Origin: Coprobacillus cateniformis
GTDB lineage: Bacteria; Bacillota_I; Bacilli_A; Erysipelotrichales; Coprobacillaceae
Direction: 5' to 3'
Assembly: GCF_009767585.1 (NCBI RefSeq)
Contig: NZ_WSNW01000001.1
Location: 1,084,090-1,148,089, forward strand
DNA length: 64,000 nt
The notes under the pieces were generated by a model. The model was not told the DNA's origin. It worked only from the letters and a program-made list of their open reading frames with translations, and ran no database searches. The position numbers were made by a program, and so were the translations under genes. Shown here one piece after another: positions 25,592-35,311 of this stretch. Position 1 is the stretch's first letter. Each line of letters opens with the position of its first letter.

Positions 25592-27476
25592 ATCGAGTAG
25601 GGTGAAATAAATCACCCTCTCACACCACCGTACGTACGGTTCCGTATACGGCGGTTCGTTTTATTTTCAAAGCGTGTCTCTCTATATAGTAGTCTAAACA
25701 ACTGACTAGTCCTTTTTGGGCTAGTTTTTCTTTTGATATTGCTCTTATCACACATGTCTTGGTTACTACCCATTGATAATGGTCTCCCATATACGATGTC
25801 TGTCTTGCTCTATCTTTTGAAATCCCAAGCTTTTGTAATCCCCACTGTCGCTTGCTGGGAACTTTCCACTGCTTCCATATAATTACTCGAAGTCTTGTAC
25901 GAAGATGTTTATCTATATTCATCATATGTGTTTTCATATTACATATGGAATAATAGTTTATCCATCCTCGTATTACTTGGTTCAGTTGTCTTATCCTTTC
26001 ATTTAAAGCCATTGTGTTCTTTCTGATTGTTAGCTGTTTCAGTTTCCTCTTAAATCGTTGTATGGAACTTGCGTGTGGTCTTGCACAATATTTCTTATCT
26101 TTTGTATCATAATAAAATCCAAAGCCTAGATATTTTAATTTGTTAGGTCTTGTGATATGCGTCTTTGTCGCATTCACTTTCAGTCCCAATTTGTGTTCAA
26201 TCCACTTTGTGATTGTATGCATCACTCTGTTCGCACTGGCTCTACTTTTTACCGCTATCACGCAGTCGTCTGCGTATCTGGTAAAGTGTAATCCTCTGCT
26301 TTCTAATTCTTTGTCTAATTCATTTAGGATAATATTACTTAATAATGGCGATAGGTTTCCACCCTGTGGTGTTCCCTTTTCACTCTTTTCATATTTTCCG
26401 TTTATCATGATACCTGCTTTAAGATATTTTCGTATGAGCGACTCTGTATCTCCATCATTTATGATGATGTGTACATAACTCATCAATTTATCCTGTGGCA
26501 CGTTGTCAAAGAATTTCTCTAAGTCAATGTCTACTATCCATTCATATCCATCATTGATATATTCCAATAATTTATTTATGGCCTGCTCACAACTCCGATT
26601 TGGTCTGAATCCATAACTATAATCCGAAAAGAACGTTTCACATATTGGGCTTAATACTTGTACCATTGCCTGCTGGATGATTCTATCCATTACCGTTGGT
26701 ATCCCCAGATTTCTAGTTCCTCCATTCGGTTTTGGTATTTCAACTCGCTTTACTGGCTGTGGTTTGTACTTCCTTTCTGTGATTTCTGCTCTGATACTTT
26801 CCCAGTTTTCTTTTATATAAACATAGGCATCCTCAATCGTTATTTCATCAATTCCGCTTGTTCCTTTGTTCGCTTTTACACGTTTATAGGCTTTGTTCAT
26901 ATTTTCTCTGTTCAGTATCTTTTCTAATAGTTCTGACATACTTTGTGCACTCCTTTCCTTTCCGCTTTCTTACAAATCATCATACGTGTTTTGGATATTT
27001 GCTCATTTACGTTTTCACTCATATCCTTGTCTGATTATTGTAAGAAACATACATTTTGCTCGTGCGATTAAAACGTTCAGTCCTTCAGTATCTCTACCTA
27101 ATATGACCTCTGCTGACTTCTCATTGTTCGTTGTTACTACTCCTCGACTGCCCGTCGTTCTACGTCTCGCCTACTGAGTCAATGAGACCTCGCGGGGTAA
27201 GTCACATATCTTTCCTCGTTTACTTATCTGATTTACGCCATTAGGTTACGGTTATCTTTTGGACTTTGATGCTTCATGCCATCTCATCCGCTAATGCCGC
27301 CTTATTATCAGCCGTCTGAATTTAATGTTCAGACTTCCTGTCCGTTAAGCCACGATTTCGCTATTGCTTCCTCTCTCCCATACCTCACGATATGAAACTT
27401 GCAAGTCGCTCTTGGGTTCGTCGATAACTACGCCCCGAGGGATTTTCACCCTAGATATGTGGCATGCCCGCCACAC
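25592..27476 (-). mobile_element. Intact group II intron, class C-like insertion
   Basis: 5' end GTGTGGCGGGC at 27476, followed by the typical ATCTAGGGTGAAAATCCC segment; reverse transcriptase ORF inside; domain V-like hairpin around 25620-25655 (GTATACGG / CCGTACGTACGG); domain VI and 3' end CTACTCGAT at 25592. It is inserted seven bases after a terminator hairpin (27480-27515), the target type of group IIC introns. About 1.9 kb and apparently complete. Confidence 0.8.
25620..26939 (-). CDS. ltrA: Group II intron reverse transcriptase/maturase
   Basis: 439 residues. Reverse-transcriptase blocks are in order, including YKPQPVKRVEIPKPNGGTRNLGIP, YGFRPNRSCEQAI, GTPQGGNLSPLLSNI and the catalytic FTRYADDCVIAV. 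The C-terminal GIIM maturase domain is present (LNQVIRGWINYYSICNM). No obvious HNH endonuclease domain, consistent with class C. It splices and mobilises the intron that encodes it. Much of its C-terminal codon run overlaps intron domain V. Confidence 0.93.
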   Translation of the reverse strand: MSELLEKILNRENMNKAYKRVKANKGTSGIDEITIEDAYVYIKENWESIRAEITERKYKPQPVKRVEIPKPNGGTRNLGIPTVMDRIIQQAMVQVLSPICETFFSDYSYGFRPNRSCEQAINKLLEYINDGYEWIVDIDLEKFFDNVPQDKLMSYVHIIINDGDTESLIRKYLKAGIMINGKYEKSEKGTPQGGNLSPLLSNIILNELDKELESRGLHFTRYADDCVIAVKSRASANRVMHTITKWIEHKLGLKVNATKTHITRPNKLKYLGFGFYYDTKDKKYCARPHASSIQRFKRKLKQLTIRKNTMALNERIRQLNQVIRGWINYYSICNMKTHMMNIDKHLRTRLRVIIWKQWKVPSKRQWGLQKLGISKDRARQTSYMGDHYQWVVTKTCVIRAISKEKLAQKGLVSCLDYYIERHALKIKRTAVYGTVRTVV

Positions 27477-27479
27477 ACG

Positions 27480-27515
27480 AAAAAGAGATACCAACACACT
27501 TATGTGGTATCTCTA
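27480..27515 (-). terminator. Terminator hairpin serving as intron target
   Basis: AGAGATACCA / TGGTATCTCT stem with a T-rich tail on the minus strand, directly before the group II intron 5' end. Confidence 0.75.
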
Positions 27516-27539
27516 GCTTAGTAATAATATTCTTTTCTC

Positions 27540-27593
27540 TGCAAGCAGGTAAACACAGGTTATTCCTTAATATCCTTTTGTTTGGGAAACTCC
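27540..27593. repeat. 54-bp terminal repeat, copy 1
   Basis: Matches 57738-57791 at 51 of 54 positions in the same orientation. Both copies sit at the point where a minus-strand gene is broken (prim-pol here, XRE there) and both meet the gene at a GGA trinucleotide. Interpreted as one end of the TndX-type element. Confidence 0.7.
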
Positions 27594-28187
27594 CTTACCT
27601 TTTAATGAAGTTGCCAATTTAAAAAGAGTGTCATTCCTAGTTCCTTCAACGATCTTATCTTTTTCATAGATGTAAACTGTTCTCATTTTTGGCTTTTCAT
27701 TTTCTATAAACTGATATACTGCTTCATTTGCCATAGCAATTGGGATATCTTTTAATATCTCGTATTTCTTAACACCAAGATTGCTCCCAGCCCCCACAAC
27801 ATATCCATGTTCACCTCGGATATCAATTCCGCTATATAAACCAACCTTACATCCTACTTCCTTATCTACTCGATAATATAAATGGAATCCATTATTTGGC
27901 GTTTTTACAGTAAATGTTTGTGGAAAATCATTTATATATGATTTGATTGTTTCTTCACCATTCTTATCGTTTTTATGATCTACATCGATTACGATCAATC
28001 CATTCCCTGTCCTTACTCCAATGTTAAAGTCTTTATTACGATTCCACCAACTATGGATTTTCTTTTCATCGTTACTAGCTTCTATCAACCAAGAGGTGAT
28101 AACTTGTCCACTTTTAGTATTTTCTTGTAATGGAAATACCAATAGGCCTAAACCAAGATATTTCTTTGCATAATCTAATTTATCCAC
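27567..28187 (-). pseudogene. Bifunctional DNA primase/polymerase, C-terminally truncated
   Basis: GTG start behind AGAGGTGAC. 206 residues of a prim-pol domain: LVFPLQENTKSGQVITSW, GVRTGNGLIVIDVDHKN (catalytic acidic pair), NGFHLYYRV and GIDIRGEHGYVVGAGS are present. Family proteins continue into a helicase or long linker; here the frame runs into the 54-bp terminal repeat after GTRNDTLFKLATSLKGKG and stops eight residues later. The catalytic core is retained but the protein is cut by the element end. Confidence 0.75.
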
Positions 28188-28198
28188 TCATGTCACCT

Positions 28199-28576
28199 CT
28201 AAAAGATTTCAACATCAATAAATGGATCATCAAATTCTGGAATATCATCTTCACCTTTTTGACCTTCTACTATAGGAAAATATGGCTTTAACTCTTTCAT
28301 CAAGGCAATACATTCTTCTAAAACATCATTAATCTCTTCATCACGTTTCAATGAACATATTTTTTCATATAATCTTTTAAATTCTAAACTTAGACGATCG
28401 CTTTCAAATTTTCCACCATTCATCGTTATTTCTTGTTCAAGAAATGTCTTGATAAAGTACTTCCCTCTTGGTAATCCACTTATAGCAATTCTTTCATTTA
28501 TTTGCTTAGCCTCATTTGAACTAACTCGAAACACCAATGTTATTGGTCTTTTTCTGTTTTTGTTTAATCCTGGCAT
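28199..28576 (-). CDS. MobC-like mobilisation accessory protein
   Basis: About 125 residues with an N-terminal ribbon-helix-helix pattern (RPITLVFRVSSNEAKQINERIAISGLPRGKYFIKTFLEQ), as in MobC/relaxosome proteins, and an acidic C-terminus. The ATG at 28576 lies one base after the integrase stop with AAAGGAG upstream; the frame is open to 28618 inside the integrase. No relaxase gene adjoins it in this module. Confidence 0.6.
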   Translation of the reverse strand: MPGLNKNRKRPITLVFRVSSNEAKQINERIAISGLPRGKYFIKTFLEQEITMNGGKFESDRLSLEFKRLYEKICSLKRDEEINDVLEECIALMKELKPYFPIVEGQKGEDDIPEFDDPFIDVEIF

Positions 28577-28577
28577 T

Positions 28578-29645
28578 CTATTGCTCCTTTCCAAATCGTT
28601 CATTAAGCTTATCAGCAATCATTTGTTGCTTATTAGGGTATAAATGTCCATACACCTGTAATGTTGTCTGTATCTTTTCATGACCTAGTCTATTTGATAC
28701 TGCTAAAATTGGAAATCCCATCTCAATTAATAAAGCTGCATGGGAATGACGAAGATCATGAATTCTAATTTTTTCTAAACCCGCTTCTTTTGCTCCTCTG
28801 CTCATTTCCTTTTCTAAGAAAGACTTAGTCACACAAAATACACGTTCATTAGGATCTGGAGAATATAACATATCTAAATATTCCCTAAGATCTTCAACCA
28901 AAAAATCAGGAATAGTAATATTTCTCTTGCTTTTAGGCGTTTTAGGATCAGTAATGACATCTCTACTACCTATTCGCTGATAAGATTTATTTATAGAAAT
29001 ATACTTTTGATTCAAATGAAGATCAGAGGGAGTTAAAGCTAATAACTCCCCTAATCTCATACCGGTCCAATAAAAGACTTTAAAGATGATGTAAGATGTT
29101 GGCTTATTCATAATTTTTTCTGAGAATCGTACAAACTCATCTTTCGTCCAAAACTTCATCTCTTCAGAGTGACTCTTTCCCATTCCTCCGGCTTTTCTTA
29201 CTGGATTTTCACTTAGTCCATATAGTTGAACTGCAAAATTGAAGATAGCGCTTAGTTGGTTGTTGATAGTTTTCAAATACGTATCCTTATATCCTTTTGC
29301 TATCATTTCATTTTGCCAAGATCTAACTTTTGCTGGAGTAATTTCATTCACTCTAAGATTCGCAAAATAAGGAAGGATTTTTAGATCAATAATAAAATGT
29401 TTTGTTCGGACCGTGTTTTCTTTTAGTCGACTTTTCATGTCGTCCATATAAATGTCGATGAAGTCAGAAAATAACATATTAAAATCTTTTTCTTGTTTCT
29501 TGATAAAATCATAAGCTGCTCTTTCTGCTTCTTTTTTTGTGTCAAATCCTCTACGTGTGGTTTTCTTAATGTTTCCAAAAGAATCTTTGTATCGAATTTG
29601 AATGTCCCATTTGTTAGTTATCGGATTCTTCTTCGCTGTTGCCAT
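28578..29645 (-). CDS. int: Tyrosine site-specific integrase
   Basis: About 355 residues. Tn916/phage-type integrase: an AP2-like arm-binding N-terminus (NKWDIQIRYKDSFGNIKKTTRRGFDTKKEAERAA), a SAM-like core-binding domain, and a catalytic domain with R in TGMRLGELLALT, HxxR in IRIHDLRHSHAALL, H in LGHEKIQTTLQVYGHL and Tyr in VYGHL. Start at ATG 29645 behind AAGGAGG, inside the end of the excisionase-like gene. Should drive integration and excision of the 27.6-30.7 kb module. Confidence 0.92.
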   Translation of the reverse strand: MATAKKNPITNKWDIQIRYKDSFGNIKKTTRRGFDTKKEAERAAYDFIKKQEKDFNMLFSDFIDIYMDDMKSRLKENTVRTKHFIIDLKILPYFANLRVNEITPAKVRSWQNEMIAKGYKDTYLKTINNQLSAIFNFAVQLYGLSENPVRKAGGMGKSHSEEMKFWTKDEFVRFSEKIMNKPTSYIIFKVFYWTGMRLGELLALTPSDLHLNQKYISINKSYQRIGSRDVITDPKTPKSKRNITIPDFLVEDLREYLDMLYSPDPNERVFCVTKSFLEKEMSRGAKEAGLEKIRIHDLRHSHAALLIEMGFPILAVSNRLGHEKIQTTLQVYGHLYPNKQQMIADKLNERFGKEQ

Positions 29646-29850
29646 TTTGATCATCCTCCTTATTCACGTTTGACTCACTGAAATAAAGAATATCATTTAA
29701 ATATTCAAAAGGAATTCTACCTCTAATAGTAAGCTTGTTCATTTTTTCTAGTTTTTCATTCGCTTCGTGAATGATTTTGTATGCTTTACTAATAGATACA
29801 TCTAACATTTCAGCTACATCTCCTGCTCTTAATAAGATTTTCTTTGCCAT
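29614..29850 (-). CDS. Excisionase-like small DNA-binding protein
   Basis: 78 residues with a MerR/Xis-like winged helix (LLRAGDVAEMLDVSISKAYKIIHEANEKLEKM) and an acidic tail. Overlaps the start of the integrase gene, as excisionase genes often do. Likely recombination directionality factor, or a helix-turn-helix control protein. Confidence 0.7.
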   Translation of the reverse strand: MAKKILLRAGDVAEMLDVSISKAYKIIHEANEKLEKMNKLTIRGRIPFEYLNDILYFSESNVNKEDDQNGNSEEESDN

Positions 29851-29910
29851 TGATAATCACCTCGCTTTCTTATGTATTGATTAATATTTGGGACCCATCA
29901 GTGATTATCT

Positions 29911-29995
29911 TTTTATATATTTATATGAGAATCTTATATTTCATATTGTAAAGAGTTCTGTTGGAGTTGTCAACAATTATTTTATATATTTATAT
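29911..29995. promoter_or_regulatory. Repeated operator-like motif between excisionase and XRE genes
   Basis: TTTTATATATTTATAT occurs twice (29911-29926, 29980-29995), 69 bp apart, in the divergent region between the excisionase and repressor genes. Typical placement for repressor operators of a lysogeny-type switch. A TATAAT box for the XRE gene is at 30044-30049. Confidence 0.5.
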
Positions 29996-30081
29996 AATTT
30001 GCTTATATTTTATATATATACTTATTTTTATATGAAATTATGATATAATGATAAATAATACTTAAAAAGGTGGAAGACAAT

Positions 30082-30678
30082 ATGAGTTTCGGAAATAGAT
30101 TACAACAATTAAGAAAAGATATGAACATGACACAAAAAGAGTTTGCTGATTTATTAGAAATTCCTCAGCCTTCTGTATCAGCCTATGAAAACAATAAGAA
30201 CACACCTAATCAAGATATCCTCGTTACTATTGCAAAAAGATGTAATGTTTCATTAGATTGGTTATGCGAAATATCAAACAACAAAAAATCGATCACATCC
30301 ATAGATGATGTCATCGACTTTCTATTTGAATTATTAGAAACTAATGAGCTCGGATTTGAAATCGAAGTAAATAGACGTCCATATAATGATATAGAGACCG
30401 AAGACGATCGTTACTGCGCACAGCTAACAGTTTACGGAAATGACTCTTATTCCGAAAATGCTACACTAGTAGAAGCAATTAACGAAATCAACCAAGCCTA
30501 CAATAAGCATAAAAACTATCTAATGGATGATTTATATTATCAAAATCAAAAAGAACTTATCAAAGAGAAATATCAAGCTACTTTAACAAAAGAAAAGCTT
30601 CCTGAATTATCTCTAGAAGAACAATCCAAGAAACAATTAGAATATTTACAAAAAATAGTTGAAAAAAACAAAAAATAA
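30082..30678 (+). CDS. XRE-family repressor of the integrase module
   Basis: 198 residues: N-terminal HTH (RLQQLRKDMNMTQKEFADLLEIPQPSVSAYENN) and a longer charged C-terminal region without a visible protease or TM segment. ATG 30082 has AAAAAGGTGG upstream and is preferred over the GTG at 30070. Divergent from the excisionase/integrase genes; likely the repressor that keeps the module quiet. Confidence 0.78.
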   Translation: MSFGNRLQQLRKDMNMTQKEFADLLEIPQPSVSAYENNKNTPNQDILVTIAKRCNVSLDWLCEISNNKKSITSIDDVIDFLFELLETNELGFEIEVNRRPYNDIETEDDRYCAQLTVYGNDSYSENATLVEAINEINQAYNKHKNYLMDDLYYQNQKELIKEKYQATLTKEKLPELSLEEQSKKQLEYLQKIVEKNKK

Positions 30679-30830
30679 ATATATTCCTGATCGAATTATG
30701 TTAAATAAAGGATTCTATAATTTTCTAAAAAACCATCATATTTTAAAAAAATTAATATATTTTACAATCCATCAATCCTATTTTTCGTAAACCTCTTCTA
30801 AAATATTAGAATTAATATAGGAGCATACAT

Positions 30831-31817
30831 ATGTATTTTAAAGATCTAGACTCTTTCTTAAAACTTAATACGCCTCAAGAAATTTGGCATCTTCATAACC
30901 CAAATAAAAAAAGTGAAAGGTATAATAACATGGATTATGAATTCCACAATAATGATAAGATATATATATTTGATTTCTCAGAAGATTTAATTAATGATTT
31001 TGTTGTAATTAAAGAAACCAGATATACAGAATTATACAAACATAGACACAAATACGTGGAATTAAACTATGTATATAGTGGAAAATGTAAATATTTTGTT
31101 AATGACAAAGAGTTAATTTTAGAAAAAGGAGATTTTGCAATCTTTGAACAAAACGTTATTCATAGTGCTGAACCAAAAGGAAAAAATGATATAGTTATCA
31201 ATATTGCAATTAAAGAGAAAATCTATCAATCCCTTTTTATTAACTATGGAGAAATCCCTAATAATCTATTTCTATCATTTTTATTTGACAGTATGAATAG
31301 AACATGTAAAAGAAACCAATTTTTAATCATAAAAAAATGTAATCCATACATCGAAATGATTATCCAAACTATTATACATATATACTTTTCAGATAGAGAA
31401 ATTAATTTTGAGTTAATTAGTAAAGAATATTTTAAGATATTGTTTTTACATTTAGCTAATCAGATATATGATCAGAATTTATCAAGATTTGAACAAAAAG
31501 AAGATGATATTATCTTAAATGTACTTCAAAGGGTACAGGAAGAATTTAACACAATCACTTTACATAAATTAGCTACTGAACATGGATATAATTATAATTA
31601 TTTAAGTAATTTAATCGTTAAAAAACTAGGAAAAAGTTTTTCAGAGATTAAACTAAATAGACAATTAGAAGTATCCGAAGATTATCTATTAAATTCGAAT
31701 ATACCTGTATATAAAATATCAGAAATATGCGGCTTTAATAATTTGAACTATTTTTACAAAAAATTCAAAGAAAAAAACCATTGTACTCCTAAAGAATGGA
31801 AAAAAAACAATATGTAA
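30831..31817 (+). CDS. AraC-family regulator with cupin sensor
   Basis: 328 residues. An AraC-type cupin segment is at 65-115 (YKHRHKYVELNYVYSGKCKYFVNDKELILEKGDFAIFEQNVIHSAE), and two HTH units are at the C-terminus (LHKLATEHGYNYNYLSNLIVK; VYKISEICGFNNLNYFYKKFKEKNHCTPKEW). AGGAG before ATG. It stands 93 bp upstream of the GH1-EIIBCA genes in the same direction and probably activates them on sensing a beta-glucoside. Confidence 0.85.
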   Translation: MYFKDLDSFLKLNTPQEIWHLHNPNKKSERYNNMDYEFHNNDKIYIFDFSEDLINDFVVIKETRYTELYKHRHKYVELNYVYSGKCKYFVNDKELILEKGDFAIFEQNVIHSAEPKGKNDIVINIAIKEKIYQSLFINYGEIPNNLFLSFLFDSMNRTCKRNQFLIIKKCNPYIEMIIQTIIHIYFSDREINFELISKEYFKILFLHLANQIYDQNLSRFEQKEDDIILNVLQRVQEEFNTITLHKLATEHGYNYNYLSNLIVKKLGKSFSEIKLNRQLEVSEDYLLNSNIPVYKISEICGFNNLNYFYKKFKEKNHCTPKEWKKNNM

Positions 31818-31910
31818 ATTTGACAGTGTGTTCTTTATATTAGTAGATTTTATAAAAAATAATCCTATGTTATTATGTAGATACGACATAGATAAAAGGA
31901 GGAAAACAGT

Positions 31911-33380
31911 ATGTCATTACCAAATAATTTTCTTTTAGGAGGAGCAATCGCTTGTTCACAAGCAGATGGGGGATTTAATCAAGGAGGAAAAGGATTAAAC
32001 ACTCAAGATTGTCGTTTTTTTGATTCAACATGGGATTTTGATACTATCTATAATCACAGAGCTTATGTATCAGATATTACAAATGCTGAATTAGATAAAG
32101 CAATCAATGATCAAGGAACTGAATATTATCCTCTAAGAAGAGGAATTGATTTTTACAATAAATATCCTGAGGATATTAAACTCTTCAAAGAATTAGGATT
32201 AAAAATCTTTAGAACATCTATTTGTTGGTCTCGTATTTTTCCTAATGGTGATGAAAATGAACCAAATTTAGAAGGAATCGAGTATTATCGTTCGATGTTT
32301 AATTTGTTAAAAGAAAATAATATTAAAATTTTTACAACAATCAACCATTATGATATGCCTATACATTTAGTAAAAGAGTATGGAGGATGGAAGAATAGAA
32401 AAACAATAGATTTCTTTTTAAATTATGTAAAAGTCTTATTTGACAATTTCAAAGATGTTGTAGATTATTGGTTGCCATTTAACGAAATAAACGCTGCTAG
32501 ATTTGCACACTGGGATGGTATAAGCGTTGTCGAAGAAAATGAAGATAATATAGATCAGACAATCTTTCAATGTTTGCACCACCAATTTATTGCTAATGCA
32601 AAAGTAGTTGAATTATCAAAAAAAATTGTTAAAAAGAAAAATATAGGTGCAATGGTTGCAGCATTTACTATTTATCCAGCTACATGTAATCCACATGACA
32701 TTATGCAAGAAATCCATGATCTTCGTTATGCAAATTGGTTCTATTTTGATGTAATGGCTAGAGGATACTATCCAGAATATATGCAATCCTTATTTAAAAA
32801 ATTAAATGTATCAATCCAAATGGAAGCTGAAGATTTTGAACTTCTTAAAAATAACACAGTTGATTTCTTAAGTTTTTCATATTATGCATCAATGCTTGCA
32901 AGCGTAGATGAAAGTTTAGAAGTTACAACGGGAAACATGGCTGGTTCAGTATATGCAAACCCATATTTGGAAAAAAGTGATTTTGGTTGGACGATAGATC
33001 CAGTTGGATTAAGAGTGACTTTAAATAGAATGTATGATCGATATCATTTACCTCTATTTGTCGCTGAAAACGGACTTGGGGCTTTTGATAAGTTAGAAGA
33101 TGGAACGGTTCATGATACGTATAGAATTGAATATTTAAAAAAGCATTTCGAACAAATGGAATTAGCAATCAAAGAAGATGGTGTTAATTGTTTTGGGTAT
33201 ACAATGTGGGGAATCATCGATATTGTATCATGTGGCCCTTTAACAATGGATAAACGTTATGGTGTAATTTATGTTGATCTTGATAACTCAGGAAATGGTT
33301 CAGGAAAAAGAATCAAGAAAGATTCATTTACTTGGCTAAAACAATATATTGATGAATGCGAGGAAAAAGATCATGAATAA
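31911..33380 (+). CDS. 6-phospho-beta-glucosidase (GH1), second locus
   Basis: 489 residues. Acid/base Glu192 is in PFNEIN and the nucleophile in FVAENGLG (about 386). The N-terminus FLLGGAIACSQADGGFNQGG is GH1-typical. AAAGGAGG precedes the ATG. The EIIBCA start overlaps its stop. Differs considerably from the GH1 at 2.0-3.4 kb, so the two loci probably serve different aryl- or alkyl-beta-glucosides. Confidence 0.92.
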   Translation: MSLPNNFLLGGAIACSQADGGFNQGGKGLNTQDCRFFDSTWDFDTIYNHRAYVSDITNAELDKAINDQGTEYYPLRRGIDFYNKYPEDIKLFKELGLKIFRTSICWSRIFPNGDENEPNLEGIEYYRSMFNLLKENNIKIFTTINHYDMPIHLVKEYGGWKNRKTIDFFLNYVKVLFDNFKDVVDYWLPFNEINAARFAHWDGISVVEENEDNIDQTIFQCLHHQFIANAKVVELSKKIVKKKNIGAMVAAFTIYPATCNPHDIMQEIHDLRYANWFYFDVMARGYYPEYMQSLFKKLNVSIQMEAEDFELLKNNTVDFLSFSYYASMLASVDESLEVTTGNMAGSVYANPYLEKSDFGWTIDPVGLRVTLNRMYDRYHLPLFVAENGLGAFDKLEDGTVHDTYRIEYLKKHFEQMELAIKEDGVNCFGYTMWGIIDIVSCGPLTMDKRYGVIYVDLDNSGNGSGKRIKKDSFTWLKQYIDECEEKDHE

Positions 33381-35145
33381 AGAACAATTTGTAAAAAATA
33401 TTATAGAAAACATAGGTGGAAGTGACAATGTTGAACATGTAACTCATTGTGTAACACGCTTGAGATTAAATTTAAAAGATAATAGTAAAATAGATGTTCC
33501 TGCTATTGAAAAATTAGAAGGTGTTTTAGGATATACATTACAAGGTAATCAGCACCAAATAATTATAGGAACTGCAGTAAAAGAAGTATATGATATTTTT
33601 GTAAAATTAGCTAGAATTACAGAAACAACAAACCAAAATCAAGAAAACGTAAACAAAAAATTTGGAATCCAAACAATATTAGATGTTTTAACAAGTGTTA
33701 TTTCACCAGTCATTCCAGCATTTTGTGCTGCAGGAATGTTGAAAGTAGCTTTATTACTATTAAGTACGGTAGGTCTATGCAACGGTACAGAAGGTGCTTA
33801 TATTTTCTTTAATATGATGGCAGATGTTGCATTCTACTTCTTACCTGTATTGATCGGTATTTCAACAGCAAAAAGATTTAATGTTGATATGTGGATGGGA
33901 GCTTGCGTAGGAGCATCATTAATATACCCACAATTTGTTAGTATGGTAGCTGAAGGCGAAAGCTTACAAGTTTTTGGAATGAATATGCCAATGTTTACAT
34001 ATTCCTCTACAATTTTCCCAGCATTATTCGGAGTAATTTTATTAAGTTATATTGATAGATTCTTAAACAAATTAATTAAAATTGACTCAATCCGATTAAT
34101 CATTGTACCTTTACTATCTTTTGGATTGACTGTAATTGTTACATTCATGGTTCTAGCACCACTAGGAAACTGGGGAGCTGTACTTTTAGGAGATGTATTT
34201 ACATGGATGTTAAATACTATAGGTCCTTTTGCTGGTCTTATCATTGGATTCTTAATGCCAGTATTAACATTAACAGGACTTCATCAGTCTTTAACACCAG
34301 TAGAGATTTTAGAAATGACTACGAAAGGTTTTTCAGTAATCCTTCCAATCGAATTTTTACATAATCTAGCAGAAGCTGGTTCTACATTTGGAACAGCACT
34401 ATCAACAAAAGATAAACAACTAAAAAGTATAGCTGGACAAACTGCTTTTACAGCTTTTGTTGGGATAAGTGAACCTGCTATTTATGGGGTTATGGTACGA
34501 AATAAAGTCTCTATGTTTGGTGCAATGTTAGGTAATGGTATTGCTGCTTTTTTTGGAATCTTACTACATGTAAAAGGATATGCTTTTGTATGGCCAAATA
34601 TCTTTAGTATCCCATCTTTTTTAGGAGAGAACATTTTAAACGATTTAATCGCGTTATTAGGATGTGGAGCTGTTGGTTTTGTTGTCGCTTTCTTAGTTCC
34701 ATTTATCTATAACAAATTTATTAGCGGTGAAATCACTTTAAAAAAAGTATGTAACGGAAAAGTGATTGAACTTAAAGAAGTAAATGACGATGTTTTTTCT
34801 ACAGGTATGTGCGGAGAAGGAAAAGCCATTATCACTGAAGATACAGAAATTAAAGCTCCATGTAATGGTGAAGTTATAATTACGATGAACCATGCTGTTG
34901 GTTTAAGATTAATCAATGGTTCTGAAATTTTAATCCATTTTGGGCTTGAAACAAATACATTAGATGAAAGCATTATCCATTCTGTTGTCAAAGTAGGGGA
35001 TAAAGTAAAATCCGGTCAAAAATTAATTGATATAGACATGGACAAATTTAAAGAATTGAAATTAGAAAATGTATGTATCATCGTTTGTACAAATAAAAAG
35101 ATAAATGAGAGCAACTTAAACAAAGAAAACTTGTTCAAGTGTTAA
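33373..35145 (+). CDS. bglP: PTS beta-glucoside EIIBCA transporter
   Basis: 590 residues from ATG 33373 (GAGGAAA upstream; overlaps the GH1 stop by eight bases). Domain order EIIB (Cys in HVTHCVTRLRLNL, about residue 26), EIIC of the Glc/beta-glucoside type (about 95-455, about ten helices, TLTGLHQSLTPVE), EIIA-Glc-like (about 465-590, phospho-His in EILIHFGLETNTL). Complete single-polypeptide beta-glucoside permease. Cotranscribed with GH1 and controlled by the adjacent AraC protein rather than a BglG antiterminator, since no RAT-like leader was noted. Confidence 0.92.
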   Translation: MNKEQFVKNIIENIGGSDNVEHVTHCVTRLRLNLKDNSKIDVPAIEKLEGVLGYTLQGNQHQIIIGTAVKEVYDIFVKLARITETTNQNQENVNKKFGIQTILDVLTSVISPVIPAFCAAGMLKVALLLLSTVGLCNGTEGAYIFFNMMADVAFYFLPVLIGISTAKRFNVDMWMGACVGASLIYPQFVSMVAEGESLQVFGMNMPMFTYSSTIFPALFGVILLSYIDRFLNKLIKIDSIRLIIVPLLSFGLTVIVTFMVLAPLGNWGAVLLGDVFTWMLNTIGPFAGLIIGFLMPVLTLTGLHQSLTPVEILEMTTKGFSVILPIEFLHNLAEAGSTFGTALSTKDKQLKSIAGQTAFTAFVGISEPAIYGVMVRNKVSMFGAMLGNGIAAFFGILLHVKGYAFVWPNIFSIPSFLGENILNDLIALLGCGAVGFVVAFLVPFIYNKFISGEITLKKVCNGKVIELKEVNDDVFSTGMCGEGKAIITEDTEIKAPCNGEVIITMNHAVGLRLINGSEILIHFGLETNTLDESIIHSVVKVGDKVKSGQKLIDIDMDKFKELKLENVCIIVCTNKKINESNLNKENLFKC

Positions 35146-35271
35146 AAAAGAATAAGTTTATACTAAAAACAAAATATTTATCTATCCAGTAATATACCAT
35201 TAGTACTAGAGTAGAGTAGTTCACATTCTAAGTTTGTACTCAAAATGTACCCAACGGTATCAGAAAACACA

Positions 35272-35299
35272 AAAAAAGCCTTTATTTAAAGGCTTTTTT
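35272..35299. terminator. Bidirectional terminator between bglP and guaA
   Basis: AAAAAAGCCTTT / AAAGGCTTTTTT perfect stem with a four-base loop between convergent genes. Confidence 0.88.
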
Positions 35300-35311
35300 A
35301 CATTCTATTTA

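Larger units (their letters stand above)
19885..27593. mobile_element. Minimal Tn5397/Tn916-type mobilisable element
   Basis: Bounded on the left by the XRE gene remnant (GGA core at about 19885-19893) and on the right by a 54-bp terminal repeat that truncates a prim-pol gene. Contents: large serine recombinase (TndX-type), a small TnpW-like ORF, MobT relaxase, oriT, PD-(D/E)XK-like nuclease with small partner, a group II intron. FtsK-type coupling protein, mating-pore genes, ArdA and resistance genes of the parent family are absent, so it could at most be mobilised in trans. Extent is inferred from the junctions. Confidence 0.6.
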
